From positions 17,789,338 through 17,853,337 of the forward strand of contig NC_088302.1 in the NCBI RefSeq assembly GCF_032854445.1: DNA of 64,000 nucleotides, read 5' to 3'. A model generated the notes under the pieces. The model was not told where the DNA came from. It saw only the letters and a list, made by a program, of their open reading frames with translations, and made no database searches. Below, one piece after another: positions 12,001 through 19,663 of the stretch. Source of the stretch: Liolophura sinensis. Taxonomy: Eukaryota; Mollusca; Polyplacophora; Chitonida; Chitonidae. A program made the translations under genes and the position numbers. Within the stretch, counting starts at the first letter, position 1. Each line of letters opens with the position of its first letter.

Positions 12001-15000
12001 ACTACGCTTACTTATCAAGGGTCTCTCATACTATAGCCCGAGACCTTCAGTGCCTGAGACCAGCAGTGAACCGACGTTCTGAGGGTGTAAGCACACCTGG
12101 CTTGTCTACACTTACTTATCCAGGGTCTCTGGTACTAAAGCCTGTGACACCTGCAGTGAGCTGATATGTTCTGAGGATGTGAGTACACCTGGTTTGTCTA
12201 CACTTACTTATCAAGGGTCTCTGGTACTAAAGCCTGTGACACCTGCAGTGAGCTGATATGTTTTGAGGGTGTGAGCACACCTGGCTTGTCTACACTTACT
12301 TATCAAGAGTCTCTGGTACTACAGCCTATGACACCTGCAGTAAACTGACATTCTGAGGGTGTGAGCACACCTGGCTTGTTTACACTTACTTATCCAGGGT
12401 CTCTGGTACTAAAGCCTGTGACACCAGCAGTAAACTGACATTCTGAGGGTGTGAGCACACCTGGTTTGTCTACACTTACTTATCAAGGGTCTCTGGTACT
12501 AAAGCCTGTGACACCTGCAGTGAGCTGATATGTTCTGAGGGTGTGAGCACACCTGGTTTGTCTACACTTACTTATCAAGGGTCTCTGGTACTAAAGCCTG
12601 TGACACCAGCAGTAAACTGACGTTCTGAGGGTGTGAGCACACCTGGCTTGTCTACACTTACTTATCAAGGGTCTCTGGTACTAAAGCCTGTGACACCTGC
12701 AGTGAGCTGATATGTTCTGAGGGTGTGAGCACACCCTGTTTGTCATCATCGTCATCATCATCTGACTCTGGAAAACAAGCAGATTTTCTTTTTTGCTCTT
12801 TATGTAATGAAGTGCTAAACCAGTCCCCAACTGAAACTGGGTAGAAATACTACAACAATATAATGGAAATTCTATGAAACAAAATCTCTGACAGTTTATG
12901 TATACTTTTCCTGGTGTGATGTGATACTATTTCTTATACAACGCTGAATCAAGCAGATGTGACATTAGGCATGCCAATAAGGGAATGATGTCAAGAGCGT
13001 TTGAAAGTACAATATGGTGAAAGTTGTGGCTAAATTTGAGCGATGGGTCACATCATGTATTCATGCGCGTCAACACACCAGCAGCAAAAGTGCAAGGCAC
13101 AGAAAATTTTTTGTTTATTATCCTCTGAAACGTCCAATAATATGCTTAATACACTGTAATTTTTCTACGATTGAAGAAAGCATTCAGACAATACAATGGC
13201 ACCCGCAAAGCTCAAAATCCGTTACTTTATGTGATTGGATATTTCACCGTACACACTTATAGGAATATTTCACTTATATGACGACAGCCAGCATTATCAT
13301 GAAAGGAAACTGGGCAGAGCGCTGGGGAAACCCACAAGCATCCACAGGTTGTTGGCAGACCTTCGCACATACAGGTATGATCAGAGAGGAAGCAAGAAGG
13401 AGTTGGACGAATTCATAGCAACCACATTGCTAAGAGGCTCCTGTGTCAATGTGCTGTGCTAGCACGCTAACCACTTGGACACGGAGGCTCCCAGTGTAGC
13501 TCTTTAAGCCAAGTTTCAGCAGCAACTATTGACTCTAGAGGTCACAATTCATGTAAGCATCAGTCCTGTAAATTGGGACTGAAATATGACATAATAGAGC
13601 CAATCAGGTTAAAATGGTCTATTCACCACTCCTTGCCACTGTTAGGAGAGCAATAATGGTGACCTCATCTTTTCAGCACATCCTCTTCATTTATGGGAAT
13701 AAACTGCTTTCTTCACAGACAGAGAGTTTCAATTTTCACACACCCTTATTGTCAGTGACTAAGTTTTGAGTCTATGAATATTTCAGTCAAGATATTTACC
13801 ACCAGAGATAAATCAACTACCCAAATTCTTAAGCCTTTTCAACCAACTCTGTGACCAATGTGTTGAAACACTCTGAGAGAACTATGGTATGTAGAGAAAT
13901 AATTTGCACAGGTTTGTCAAGTCTATATTTTAAGTGACACAAACAAATCATTTTTACTGTCATTTTCACAATAATTATATGCATAAATTCCACTTTAAAA
14001 AGTGCTTTAATGGTTGAAAAAGTTCAAGGTTTACTGTACTTCAAAAAGATTTATAATACCGAAATATGGCCTGCTGATATCCCTTACCTTGAGCTGCAAA
14101 GAGGTCTTTAGGAGAATGCATTTTTCTGGTGTCATCCTGTGCTCTCACTGCTGGGGATCCTTGACCTCTGGACTTGCTGGTAAGGTGTGCCCCCTGGGTA
14201 TGGGAGAGCTCCCATTCAATACCGCTCCCTAACAGGTACTTACCCGATGATCTGCCACTAGAGAAATGCAGAGAACAATCGTTAAATTTTCACCAGTTGT
14301 TCTGCGGATTTCATTTCCAAAAGGTTAACTGACAAATGATTTGGATCACTGCTTGTGCAACAACCATCTTTTTAGGACAATTGTCGTAGTGTTGGCATGC
14401 AGCACATGTTTCTTTGAAGAGAATCAATCTCCAGTTTTGATTTCAAATGACAAGTCAAGAGCCAGATTTGAACTCTCACCTGCTGTCTTGATCCCCTTGA
14501 AGTGTTTTTTCTCCTTCAGAGACATCAACTACAAGCGGTGCTTTAATCGTCTTGTCTGGATCATCTGTAAAACAAGCATTAATTTAATGTTTAAAATTAA
14601 TTTAAGGAGAACGTTTCACTATAGAATGGCAGTCAGGTTAATGGGCTGAGGAAAACAGAGCCTGAAGTAAACAACCAGCCTTTCCCTTGAACCTGACAAA
14701 CTTCTAGACTAAAACGCTAAGCTGAACTGACAGTAAGTGGAACTCTGCCTCTGCCTTGGTGAAGGACTGAGGGGTGAATCGGCTGATCAATACTTAACTC
14801 CAATCAGCCAGCCAAGGCTACCAATTAAATCTAATATTGCAAACTGACAAAATACTGCCAATTCACCAATATTGAGATTATCGGAAAAATAAAACAAATC
14901 AAACATTTAATGGCAAAATGTAAGTACATTGTACATGTGTTATGACCTTTAGTTGCCTCTAAAAGGGCACTCTTTGGGGTGAACTATTAGGTCAGTTATC

Positions 15001-17220
15001 CATACATGTATGCCCAAACATACCTGTGCATGTATTTGGAAACATGTGAAATTACACCTTTGACAGTTAATTTTTTTTTTTTACTTAATTCAGTCAAAAT
15101 GTAGCAACTTCATTATACCTGAGGAACCATCAAGGGGTGCTTCAGGCATGGATCTCCCAGCAGCAGTATCACTGATCACACCCCCATCTGTGTCGCTAGG
15201 GAAGACAGGAAAGATAACATCACATTCCGTGTCAAGCAATCATTGTGTGACACTTTGAAAGATTAACAAGAGAGCTTTAAGGGCACTTGTGTTTTTGTCT
15301 CAAGATAAAACTTCTGAAGAGATTTTTGTTTGTTCTTCAACTACTTTCAATCTGATTCATTGACTGATTTATTTATACACTGGTGTTTTATGCCGTACTG
15401 AACATTTCCCTTATACCACGATGGCCAGCATTATGGTGGAAGCAAACCTGGCAGAGCTGTCAGGGAAACCCACGTCCATCTGCAGGTTGCTGGAAGACTC
15501 TGATTTAATGATGATGAGCCTTCATTTCAATACACATGAAGACATGGAACATTTTTTTTTTTTTTGTTAGTGATAAATTTTACCTTGTGTCCTTAATTTG
15601 GAAATGACAGGTATCAACGAAAGATTTAAATCTCAATCAAAGCAAACCCTACCTGAGTTTGACTGAGTCGGCTTGTAGTTTGAAAAACTTTGCAATACCT
15701 TTGTGTTTCTGTCTCTGCCACTATGATGGGCGGTCTCTGTGAAGGCTGGATCTTGCTGGGCTCTGCCTCACTGCCAGTGTCTGTGACATGAGTGATGGCT
15801 ATTCTGGCTGGAGGACTCTCTTCATCTGACAAGTTTTCATCTGCGCCTTCAAGCGAAACAAAATTTAGTCAGTTCTGACATATAAAATATCAGTAAAGAG
15901 AGAGTAATCTGTCAGAAATTATTGCTCTTACATTACAGATCCCCTCGTGTATATATCCAATATTGAATAACAGGAAGTTCCTTGATCAGTGGATCACTGT
16001 TTTAACCCATTTGAACAGAAAGCGAAAACATGTTTCACAGGAATTTGACTATCAGTTGAATACTTCTATCTGCACTCCGCTTGAGAATTTTAAATATCAG
16101 AGAGTACTGACCTGTTTTTTGTCGGTCTTCAGACATGCTTACATCAGACACAGACACACCAACCTGTTAAGAAAATATTACCTGTATGTAAGTCTAAAGC
16201 ATTGAAAGTAACTTACATGTAATTATAATACAATAATTTAATAAAATAAGAATAAGGTCTCTAGCAGGAAATTCGGAATATAAAATACAAGTAATGATAG
16301 TCTTGAGAGTCTTGAGCAATTTCAAATATCCACCAGTTTTCCAATACTGCATCATGACAAAAATATTTTCTTACACTCACTGTGTCAATTTTAAAACTGT
16401 TTAACATCATTAAAGAAACACACATTTGCATGATGACAACCAGGTTTATGGTAGAGGAAAAGGTGTGCCTATAGTAAAGCAGTACAATTCACCATGAAAT
16501 TGACAATCTTTTGGATCTGAAGCCAAGAGCCTCTCACTAATGCAACTGCAGGGAGTTCAAGTTCAGTTCACGCTGGCTCTCACCCTGATTGTATGTGGGA
16601 AGGTCTCCTAGCAACTTATCGGAGTTCTTGAGTTTCCTCTCCTCTCCCCACCATAATGCTGGCTGCCGTCATATGGGTGAAACATTCATATGTACAGGGT
16701 AAAACACCAATCACATAAATAAACAGATTTTTCATTATAACATCATTGGTATTTAGCTACACCAAGGATAACCTGAATAAGATGAATTCAAGCTTGGATC
16801 CTCATTGGTCCTGAGCTGATAGCAGCTGTGCTAGGCTAGAAAATGACATTTCATAAATGAGAAAGGAAATCCTGCCATATGGGCTCTGAAGTTTTGTGTA
16901 TAAAAAGACAATCTCAAAGGGATGTCGCCACTTGTTTGACTATCTGTACTGCTGGCGAAAACTGTTAATGGAACATTGTCTTTAAGTTATAACACCTGCA
17001 TGATCTAGGTGTATGTGTGTGAATTGTGGTGAATTATTCATGCAACATGACACTGGGCATACTCACATTTTCAATGTGTAGGCCAGGCAGGGTAGAAAGC
17101 AGAGTTCTCTCCCCTGGCGCTGGGAATGGGGATTCCTCCTGGGAGTCTAGCACAACAAACTTACAGCTGTCTGCTTGTGACACATCAGACCCATTAGAGT
17201 CCATCCTCTGCCACGACTCA
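1..17220 (-). CDS. TP53BP1: TP53BP1 (53BP1) homologue, N-terminal half, 20 exons, partial at left edge
   Basis: Known role: 53BP1 is a nuclear chromatin-bound adaptor at DNA double-strand breaks. Its unstructured N-terminal half carries ATM sites that recruit RIF1 and PTIP. The Tudor and BRCT domains, expected later in the protein, are off the left edge. Seen: coding exons (high to low) 17204-17067, 16163-16112, 15846-15699, 15195-15119, 14564-14480, 14257-14088, 12767-12662, 10867-10773, 10308-10223, 9654-9559, 8840-8700, 8156-8022, 7647-7605, 7013-6954, 6657-6535, 3541-3397, 3112-3024, 2522-2414, 782-401 and 74 to beyond 1. All have AG acceptors and GT donors, and every phase joins without a stop, giving about 784 residues rich in S, T, P, D and E. 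The family call rests on the start (MDSNGSDVSQAD... VVLDSQEES), the block IPVIIPSSPT at about 276-284 (human IVPSSPT) and DPFSFTP at about 640-646 (human PFHFTLP). Exon joining is inferred and a small exon may be missing. Confidence 0.87.
401..782 (-). CDS. TP53BP1: 53BP1 coding exon 19, with internal 8-residue repeats
   Basis: The largest exon here (382 bases), residues 634-760. It opens with EDEEDDPFSFTPRSQDKPP, which parallels ETPFHFTLPKEGD of vertebrate 53BP1. Residues 688-727 are five diverged 8-residue repeats of the form GSHE-x-V-E-x. Acceptor CTCCTACAG, donor GAGCAG|GTAATT. Enters phase 2, leaves phase 0. Confidence 0.85.
500..619 (-). repeat. 24-bp coding repeat, 5 copies, in 53BP1 exon 19
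   Basis: Five in-frame 24-base units encode GSHEDLEG, GPHESVEE, GSHEVVEE, GSHEAVEG and GSSEAVQR. Diverged but without a frame break, so the expansion is probably tolerated in a disordered acidic region. Confidence 0.85.
1355..1492 (-). mobile_element. SINE family 1, partial
   Basis: TTATTTATTTGATTGGCGTT tail, then CAACATTATGGTGGGACGAA and ACGACCAACCGCAG. The head is missing. Confidence 0.7.
1683..1883 (+). mobile_element. MITE family A, copy 1 (best TIRs)
   Basis: A 201-bp element bounded by 29-bp inverted repeats: left begins GTTACACTAATTCTTCAACC, right is its complement ending GGTTGAAGGATTACTGTAAC, with about two mismatches. The core contains TTTTGGAGACAAAACTACAT and CTTCAGAATTTGCTTGAATA. 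Confidence 0.75.
2414..2522 (-). CDS. TP53BP1: 53BP1 coding exon 18
   Basis: A 109-base exon for residues 598-632, with a basic stretch near the end (SPHKSRKRPLYKD) that could act as a nuclear-localisation signal. Acceptor TACTAACAG, donor ACCA|GTGAGC just before an in-frame TGA. Enters phase 1, leaves phase 2. Confidence 0.78.
3024..3112 (-). CDS. TP53BP1: 53BP1 coding exon 17
   Basis: An 89-base exon for residues 568-596, AASVLKPPLSLGMIDDPEEE then DSLQSFRLT. Acceptor CGATACAG, donor ACCA|GTAAGC. Enters phase 2, leaves phase 1. Confidence 0.8.
3397..3541 (-). CDS. TP53BP1: 53BP1 coding exon 16
   Basis: A 145-base exon for residues 520-566, with VNLDVLSPKSPVFSTPEEK (three S/T-P sites). Acceptor TGCATGTAG, donor AAAG|GTACAT. 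Enters phase 1, leaves phase 2. A second frame is also open here, but only this one joins exons 15 and 17. Confidence 0.8.
3542..6534. other. 53BP1 intron 15 (3.0 kb)
   Basis: Holds the transposase-like relic above and no recognised exon. Splicing exon 15 straight to exon 16 keeps frame (phase 1), so no missing exon is required. Confidence 0.7.
4080..4500 (-). pseudogene. possible decayed ZNF862-like transposase piece
   Basis: In shifting minus frames one can read KECGTRWTRHI and then LKFVLVLHMYILLSVILPN. These resemble the GTRW...h and F--FLHFL-DVL segments of hAT/ZNF862-like proteins. Stops and frameshifts are frequent. Lies in the long 53BP1 intron 15. A further open stretch at 5,051-5,344 was not recognised. 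Confidence 0.28.
6535..6657 (-). CDS. TP53BP1: 53BP1 coding exon 15
   Basis: A 123-base symmetric (phase 1-1) exon for residues 479-518, basic and serine-rich (KDAKPGDKTEGQKSGSSTK and on). Acceptor TTTCTACCTAG, donor TCTG|GTAAGT. The 3.0 kb intron after it is the longest in this part of the gene and holds transposase-like relic sequence. Confidence 0.8.
6954..7013 (-). CDS. TP53BP1: 53BP1 coding exon 14, LRLSPSQ motif
   Basis: A 60-base symmetric (phase 1-1) exon for residues 459-477, YLDSQHIALRLSPSQPDST, with an SQ site. It resembles the vertebrate 53BP1 motif GVLELSQSQDVEEN. Acceptor TTTGTTTCCAG, donor ACAG|GTAAGG. Confidence 0.84.
7605..7647 (-). CDS. TP53BP1: 53BP1 coding exon 13
   Basis: A 43-base exon for residues 444-457 (GKFPEEDKNLDDEH). 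Acceptor ACATTTGTAG, donor CATG|GTGAGT. Enters phase 0, leaves phase 1. Accepted because it is needed to link the phases of exons 12 and 14. Confidence 0.75.
8022..8156 (-). CDS. TP53BP1: 53BP1 coding exon 12, with NAGNAG acceptor
   Basis: A 135-base phase 0-0 exon for residues 399-443. It contains SFALRLSHSEED, which repeats in exon 14 as HIALRLSPSQPD and resembles the vertebrate GVLELSQSQ. The acceptor reads CACAGCAG, so splicing could start at 8156 or 8153 and add or drop one Gln. Donor CAG|GTAAAT. Confidence 0.83.
8229..8297 (+). repeat. tRNA-like relic (SINE head)
   Basis: TAGTCCAGTGGTAGAAGCAT resembles a D arm/A box and CACTGGTTCAAACCCC a B box. Stems do not pair well, so it is not called a gene. 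The same AGTCCAGTGGTAGAA block occurs inverted at about 1,138-1,216. Confidence 0.4.
8700..8840 (-). CDS. TP53BP1: 53BP1 coding exon 11
   Basis: A 141-base phase 0-0 exon for residues 352-398, from AWQPATLLSDIG to GRKFDIDIEASE. Acceptor TTTCTTCAG, donor GAG|GTACAG. Open and in frame with both neighbours. Confidence 0.82.
9559..9654 (-). CDS. TP53BP1: 53BP1 coding exon 10
   Basis: A 96-base phase 0-0 exon for residues 320-351, very rich in serine and glycine (GSTSGSGSSSRSGKQS). Acceptor TTTTTTAATAG, donor AAA|GTGAGT. Being symmetric it could be skipped without a frameshift. Confidence 0.8.
10223..10308 (-). CDS. TP53BP1: 53BP1 coding exon 9
   Basis: An 86-base exon for residues 292-319 (SSEDEPGSYRPEELSTLD then PDTKHKPAVG). 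Acceptor AATATTTTAG. The donor GGT|GTAAGT is preferred to the overlapping GG|GTGTAA because the next exon needs phase 0. A full SINE sits just upstream of its acceptor. Confidence 0.82.
10321..10566 (-). mobile_element. SINE family 1, near full length
   Basis: Tail TATTTATTTACTTGATTGGT and GTTTTACGCCATGCTC at the left, and CCTCAACCACAGAGGCACCC (complement of the tRNA-like head) at the right. Lacks about 30 bases of the body between GGAAACC and AGGTTGCTGG. Lies just upstream of the 53BP1 exon 9 acceptor. Confidence 0.8.
10773..10867 (-). CDS. TP53BP1: 53BP1 coding exon 8, conserved IPVIIPSSP block
   Basis: Residues 260-290. It contains SVEAYGSIPVIIPSSPT, the best match in the window to vertebrate 53BP1 (DAFRSTPFIVPSSPT). 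Acceptor TTCTTTTCAG, donor AAAG|GTGATG. Enters phase 2, leaves phase 1. The conserved SSPT is probably a phospho or docking motif; that is inference. Confidence 0.9.
11028..11161 (+). mobile_element. SINE family 1, 5'-truncated
   Basis: CAACCTGCGGATGGTCTCGG to GGCGTAAAACACCAATCAAA and a TAAATAAAAATAAA tail. Half-length copy in 53BP1 intron 7, close to the 21-bp array. Confidence 0.78.
11397..11757. repeat. 21-bp minisatellite, about 16-17 copies
   Basis: Unit near AATACTGTAACATTATCACAC. Because 21 is a multiple of 3 and the unit lacks stops in several frames, long open frames appear on both strands (QYCNIIT on plus; LQYCVIM and NVTVLCD on minus). It lies inside 53BP1 intron 7, so these frames are not genes. 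Confidence 0.93.
12000..12740 (-). repeat. 90-92 bp tandem array of the exon 7 end plus its splice donor, 8 copies
   Basis: Using the shared CTTACTTA (complement of the donor TAAGTAAG) as anchor, units begin at 12007, 12111, 12203, 12295, 12385, 12475, 12567 and 12657. Spacings are 104, 92, 92, 90, 90, 92 and 90. Copy 8 is the real 3' end of exon 7. Copies 2, 3 and 6 keep its 92-bp form and reading frame. Copies 4, 5 and 7 are a 90-bp form with a 2-base loss that shifts the frame. Every copy keeps GTAAGT. Confidence 0.92.
12662..12767 (-). CDS. TP53BP1: 53BP1 coding exon 7, whose 3' end is copy 8 of a tandem array
   Basis: A 106-base exon for residues 225-258. It opens with an acidic run (ESDDDDDDDKQ), then GVLTPSEHISSLQVSQALV, like the vertebrate segment with LASTP...LLQLSGQRSLV just before the IVPSSP block. 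The acceptor is GTTTTCCAG. The donor used must be GATAA|GTAAGT at 12661, because reading on meets TAA at once. The phase-2 exit fits the next exon exactly. About 74 bases of its 3' part, with the donor, recur seven more times in the following intron. Confidence 0.82.
13245..13492 (-). mobile_element. SINE family 1
   Basis: AATATTTCACTTATATGACG, CAGAGCGCTGGGGAAACCCA and TAGCACGCTAACCACTTGGA (head complement) in the right order. The A/T tail is missing. Confidence 0.75.
13828..14038 (+). mobile_element. MITE family B, copy 1
   Basis: AAGCCTTTTCAACCAACTCT at the left and GGTTGAAAAAGTTCAAGG at the right are inverted ends. The inside shares GAAACACTCTGAGAGAACTA and the GTAGAGAAATA...TTGCACAG blocks with the copy at 42.9 kb. 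Confidence 0.68.
14088..14257 (-). CDS. TP53BP1: 53BP1 coding exon 6
   Basis: A 170-base exon for residues 168-223, ending in KMHSPKDLFAAQ. That tail resembles the SP-dEDLF-type motif of 53BP1 proteins. Acceptor TTTCTCTAG, donor CAAG|GTAAGG. A GTAAGT within the exon near 14242-14237 could be an alternative donor; using it would give a 15-base exon. Confidence 0.78.
14480..14564 (-). CDS. TP53BP1: 53BP1 coding exon 5
   Basis: An 85-base exon for residues 140-166, including KAPLVVDVSEGEKTLQGDQD. Acceptor TGTTTTACAG, donor GCAG|GTGAGA. Enters phase 1, leaves phase 2, fitting both neighbours. Confidence 0.8.
15119..15195 (-). CDS. TP53BP1: 53BP1 coding exon 4
   Basis: A 77-base exon for residues 114-138 (about SDTDGGVISDTAAGRSMPEA and on), between acceptor TTCCCTAG and donor TCAG|GTATAA. 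Enters phase 2, leaves phase 1. No domain, consistent with the disordered N-terminal half. Confidence 0.78.
15366..15500 (-). mobile_element. SINE family 1, partial
   Basis: TGGTGTTTTATGCCGTACTG, GCCAGCATTATGGTGGAAGC and CATCTGCAGGTTGCTGG. The tail half only. Confidence 0.7.
15699..15846 (-). CDS. TP53BP1: 53BP1 coding exon 3
   Basis: Residues 65-112. It has an acidic start (ADENLSDEESPPARIAI) and ends in VAETETQ, whose TQ is a possible PIKK site. The acceptor is CGCTTGAAG, with a weak pyrimidine tract. The donor is AAAG|GTATTG. Enters phase 1, leaves phase 2. Confidence 0.8.
16112..16163 (-). CDS. TP53BP1: 53BP1 coding exon 2
   Basis: A 52-base exon for residues 47-63 (VGVSVSDVSMSEDRQKT) plus the first base of codon 64. 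The acceptor is TTCTTAACAG and the donor ACAG|GTCAGT. Enters phase 0, leaves phase 1. Placed by splice sites and frame continuity only, since the sequence is acidic and serine-rich and too short to recognise. Confidence 0.75.
16514..16726 (+). mobile_element. SINE family 1, 5'-truncated
   Basis: AGCCTCTCACTAATGCAACT, CCACCATAATGCTGGCTGCC and GGTAAAACACCAATCACATA. Plus orientation, in 53BP1 intron 1. Confidence 0.72.
17067..17220 (-). CDS. TP53BP1: 53BP1 coding exon 1 (start codon at 17204-17202)
   Basis: Residues 1-46. The ATG at 17204 follows a likely acceptor (TTTGGCAG) ending at 17221, so 17205-17220 would be the end of the 5'UTR and the upstream leader is probably spliced. The donor is AAT|GTGAGT, phase 0. 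SQ pairs at residues 9-10 and 21-22 match the ATM-type sites at the start of vertebrate 53BP1. LLSTLPGLHIEN parallels the vertebrate MLSRHLPNLQ segment. Confidence 0.85.
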
Positions 17221-17501
17221 CTGCCAAATATCACAACAAACCCTCTGTTTAGTGTATATACCATAGCTCACACAGCCTTTGCAATTCAGTGAAGCAAGGC
17301 CATCATTAAAAAATGACTTGAGTGAGTATCACACCCCCATCAGAAAAAAATTAGGTCTGGTCTATAGATTTATTTTTCTTATTCTGTGTCTTGGAAGAGA
17401 AAGGGATGTTAAAGAAAGTAACATTGACAGAAAATTAAATTAAGTAACTTCCATCAAAAGACCAATTAAACTCTGAACTACGGCCCTCCATCGGATTAAT
17501 T

Positions 17502-17711
17502 TACTATAATTCCTCAAACTTCTCGCACATCAAAGAGCATCTTTCAGTGCAATTTGTGCCCATTTCTGATATGAATTGGAAGACAAAACTACATTAGTTA
17601 GAATGGGCAGTGTCAGGGCTTCACAAAAAGTATAAGTTTATCAGTCAACACAGAATAATGAATTCAGAATAGCCTGAATAAACATGTGAATAGGTTGATG
17701 AATTAAGTGAT
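17502..17711 (+). mobile_element. MITE family A, copy 2
   Basis: Shares the core GACAAAACTACATTAGTTAG, the TCAGGGCTTCACA block and the CAGAATAATG...GCCTGAATAAACA block with copy 1. The ends are worn (TAATTCCTCAAACTT / AATAGGTTGATGAATTA). Confidence 0.65.
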
Positions 17712-18210
17712 AAAAATATTTTTAACGCTGACCTAAAAGTTCATGGACAATTACAAACATACACTGTAACAATGTCTGGTCATCAACATGTTTTTACAAG
17801 GTCAGTAAAAATTACACCTTGCGCTGGTCACCACAAAGATGACCATGTACATCATGTCTGTCTTCATAAATTCCAACACCACTTATTGGCATGTTCACCA
17901 AAATTGTATTTTCTGGTTTAATTACATGTTCATGGCTTTCGTACTGAAAACATGGCAGTACCACATAGCCTTGATGCTTTATTCTTAGAAATGATACTTG
18001 ATCAGATTACCTTTTCAAAATAGTGTGTGGCGATGGGAAGGGAAGAGGTTACAGCGCGGCAATTTATTCACCATGCGCGTAAATGGCAAGATGTCTGACT
18101 AGAGGTTGAGCAACCATGAACATTGCGTATCAGAATGTGTCTCAACCTACTAGCCAGTTAGCCCACAGACAAACTGGATGTACTAACACAACATCCAAGC
18201 TCAGCGTAAC

Positions 18211-18590
18211 CTAGATCCACGTGGACAATTTCACTAAAATAACAGCTCAAACCCTACATTACATTTCGTATCCACTGATTCCCTAAAATCCCTGAAATGT
18301 AAATGTGAAAAAGAAAAAATGTTATCCCAGCCAATATTCTCTTTACAGTGCATGTATTTCTAAAAGAGAATGTTGGCTGGGATAAAATTTTCACAGCAAG
18401 TCGCCGTGCTGAAAGTTTGAATTCTGAACATGTTAGACATTGCTTGGCCTTGTTCGATTCAAAAGTTTAAATGTCTGGATTATTGTTGAAAGGTGGTTTA
18501 TCGATGTTGGCTTTGACATATTTACACTTTGAGTGTTTTAGGGAATCAGTGGATACCAAATGTAAGGTAGGGTTCAACCTGTGGATCTAC
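18211..18590. mobile_element. MITE with terminal inverted repeats and a nested hairpin
   Basis: Arms 18,211-18,288 and 18,537-18,590 are inverted copies: GTATCCACTGATTCCCTAAA with TTTAGGGAATCAGTGGATAC, plus AACCCTACATTACATT and TAGATCCAC at the outer ends. Inside, 18,320-18,344 (TTATCCCAGCCAATATTCTC) pairs with 18,361-18,385 (GAGAATGTTGGCTGGGATAA). No gene. It sits in the presumed 5' leader intron or promoter area of the 53BP1 gene. Confidence 0.75.
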
Positions 18591-18955
18591 ATTATGTCGA
18601 AACTGGACATTACATGAGTACGTTCAGCTTAGCTCTACGCTACTAGTCAGTGCACTCAAACTATCCTGCGGCTGGAAAATTTGGAAAGTTGAAATCAACA
18701 GAGCTGTTGAACTTGTGAAATATGCGCCAGATTTGATAAAACACATTCACTCCTCCAGAGGAAGTATGCTGGGACAGAACACGAAGACGACGGCTGTGGG
18801 TAAACGTGACTGTTTAGTCTTGCACAAAAGACGGCACTATATGGACTGCCAACAGGCGAGAAAAACTACACACCAGCCGCTTTAGGCATGCGCAACAGAC
18901 CAATGACATCACATGACATAGGCAGGGCGACCAATAGTTAACCTAAAACAGTACT

Positions 18956-19170
18956 GGCGATGGATGGATATTTACCCTTGGGATTATCCATAGTTTGAGA
19001 TTTGAACAGTCATACTCTCACTTCAAGATCACAAGCATTTTAAGGGAGTAGGCCTAACTGGACAGTTGATAATCAACTCTCTACGAAGCTTTAGTAAGTA
19101 TCCTACAGGGGTGAATGGAATCAAGCCATGACAATGCGTACGCCCGTCCTACCAGAAAAGACCTATCCAG
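18956..19170 (+). mobile_element. single-arm copy of the foldback family, near the RPS6/53BP1 promoter
   Basis: GATGGATGGATATTTACCCT, then GGGATTATCCATAGTTTGAG, matches the right arm of the 21.2-22.0 kb foldback element in order, with similar ends (AATCAAGCCATGAC compared with CAATCCATGAC). Diverged. It lies about 500 bases upstream of the RPS6 start. Confidence 0.55.
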
Positions 19171-19663
19171 GATTCGTTTCTTAACTAATTTTCTACAATA
19201 ATTGTACACGTTGTTGTTGTAATTTTCTCGTCAGAGAGCAACAAGGAAGAGGAATGACGTACATTAGTTTAACTTTAAAAAGAAATGGCCTATTCTTCGT
19301 TTCACCAAATTCAATACGCAGACATGTCACAAGGATCGCAGAAACTACTTCAAGTGACAGATACAATCATCTTACCATCACATGTTCTGACATGAACATT
19401 TTTATCAACTTCGCGGACTTTTCCAAACCTCTGTTTCCGCCTATTTCCCGTCAAATGATTTGATTGGCTGACATAATACTCTCTGCAAAAATTATGTAAA
19501 GATACAAAGTTTATGTTATAAACCGTACGTTTCAAGGTTCTTCCGGTGTTTTATCAGTACATTATTTTCATTATTAGTATCAAATAAACAAAATATTTAA
19601 TATAAAATGAATGAACGGATTAAATGAAAGCCAGGAAGATTAGAGGCTACAAAAAACGCCTTT

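Larger units (their letters stand above)
17221..19663. other. region between the 53BP1 start and the RPS6 promoter
   Basis: Contains MITE A copy 2, the foldback MITE at 18.2 kb and the single-arm repeat at 19.0 kb. The 53BP1 leader exon and promoter should lie here on the minus strand. A donor-like GATG|GTAAGA at about 19,376 is one candidate, but none is convincing. Confidence 0.5.

Noticed and set aside
11928-12740. CRISPR-like array
   Set aside because: Units are directly tandem without unique spacers, in an animal gene, and contain a splice donor.
17026-17292. Plus-strand 88-codon frame
   Set aside because: Antisense shadow of 53BP1 exon 1.
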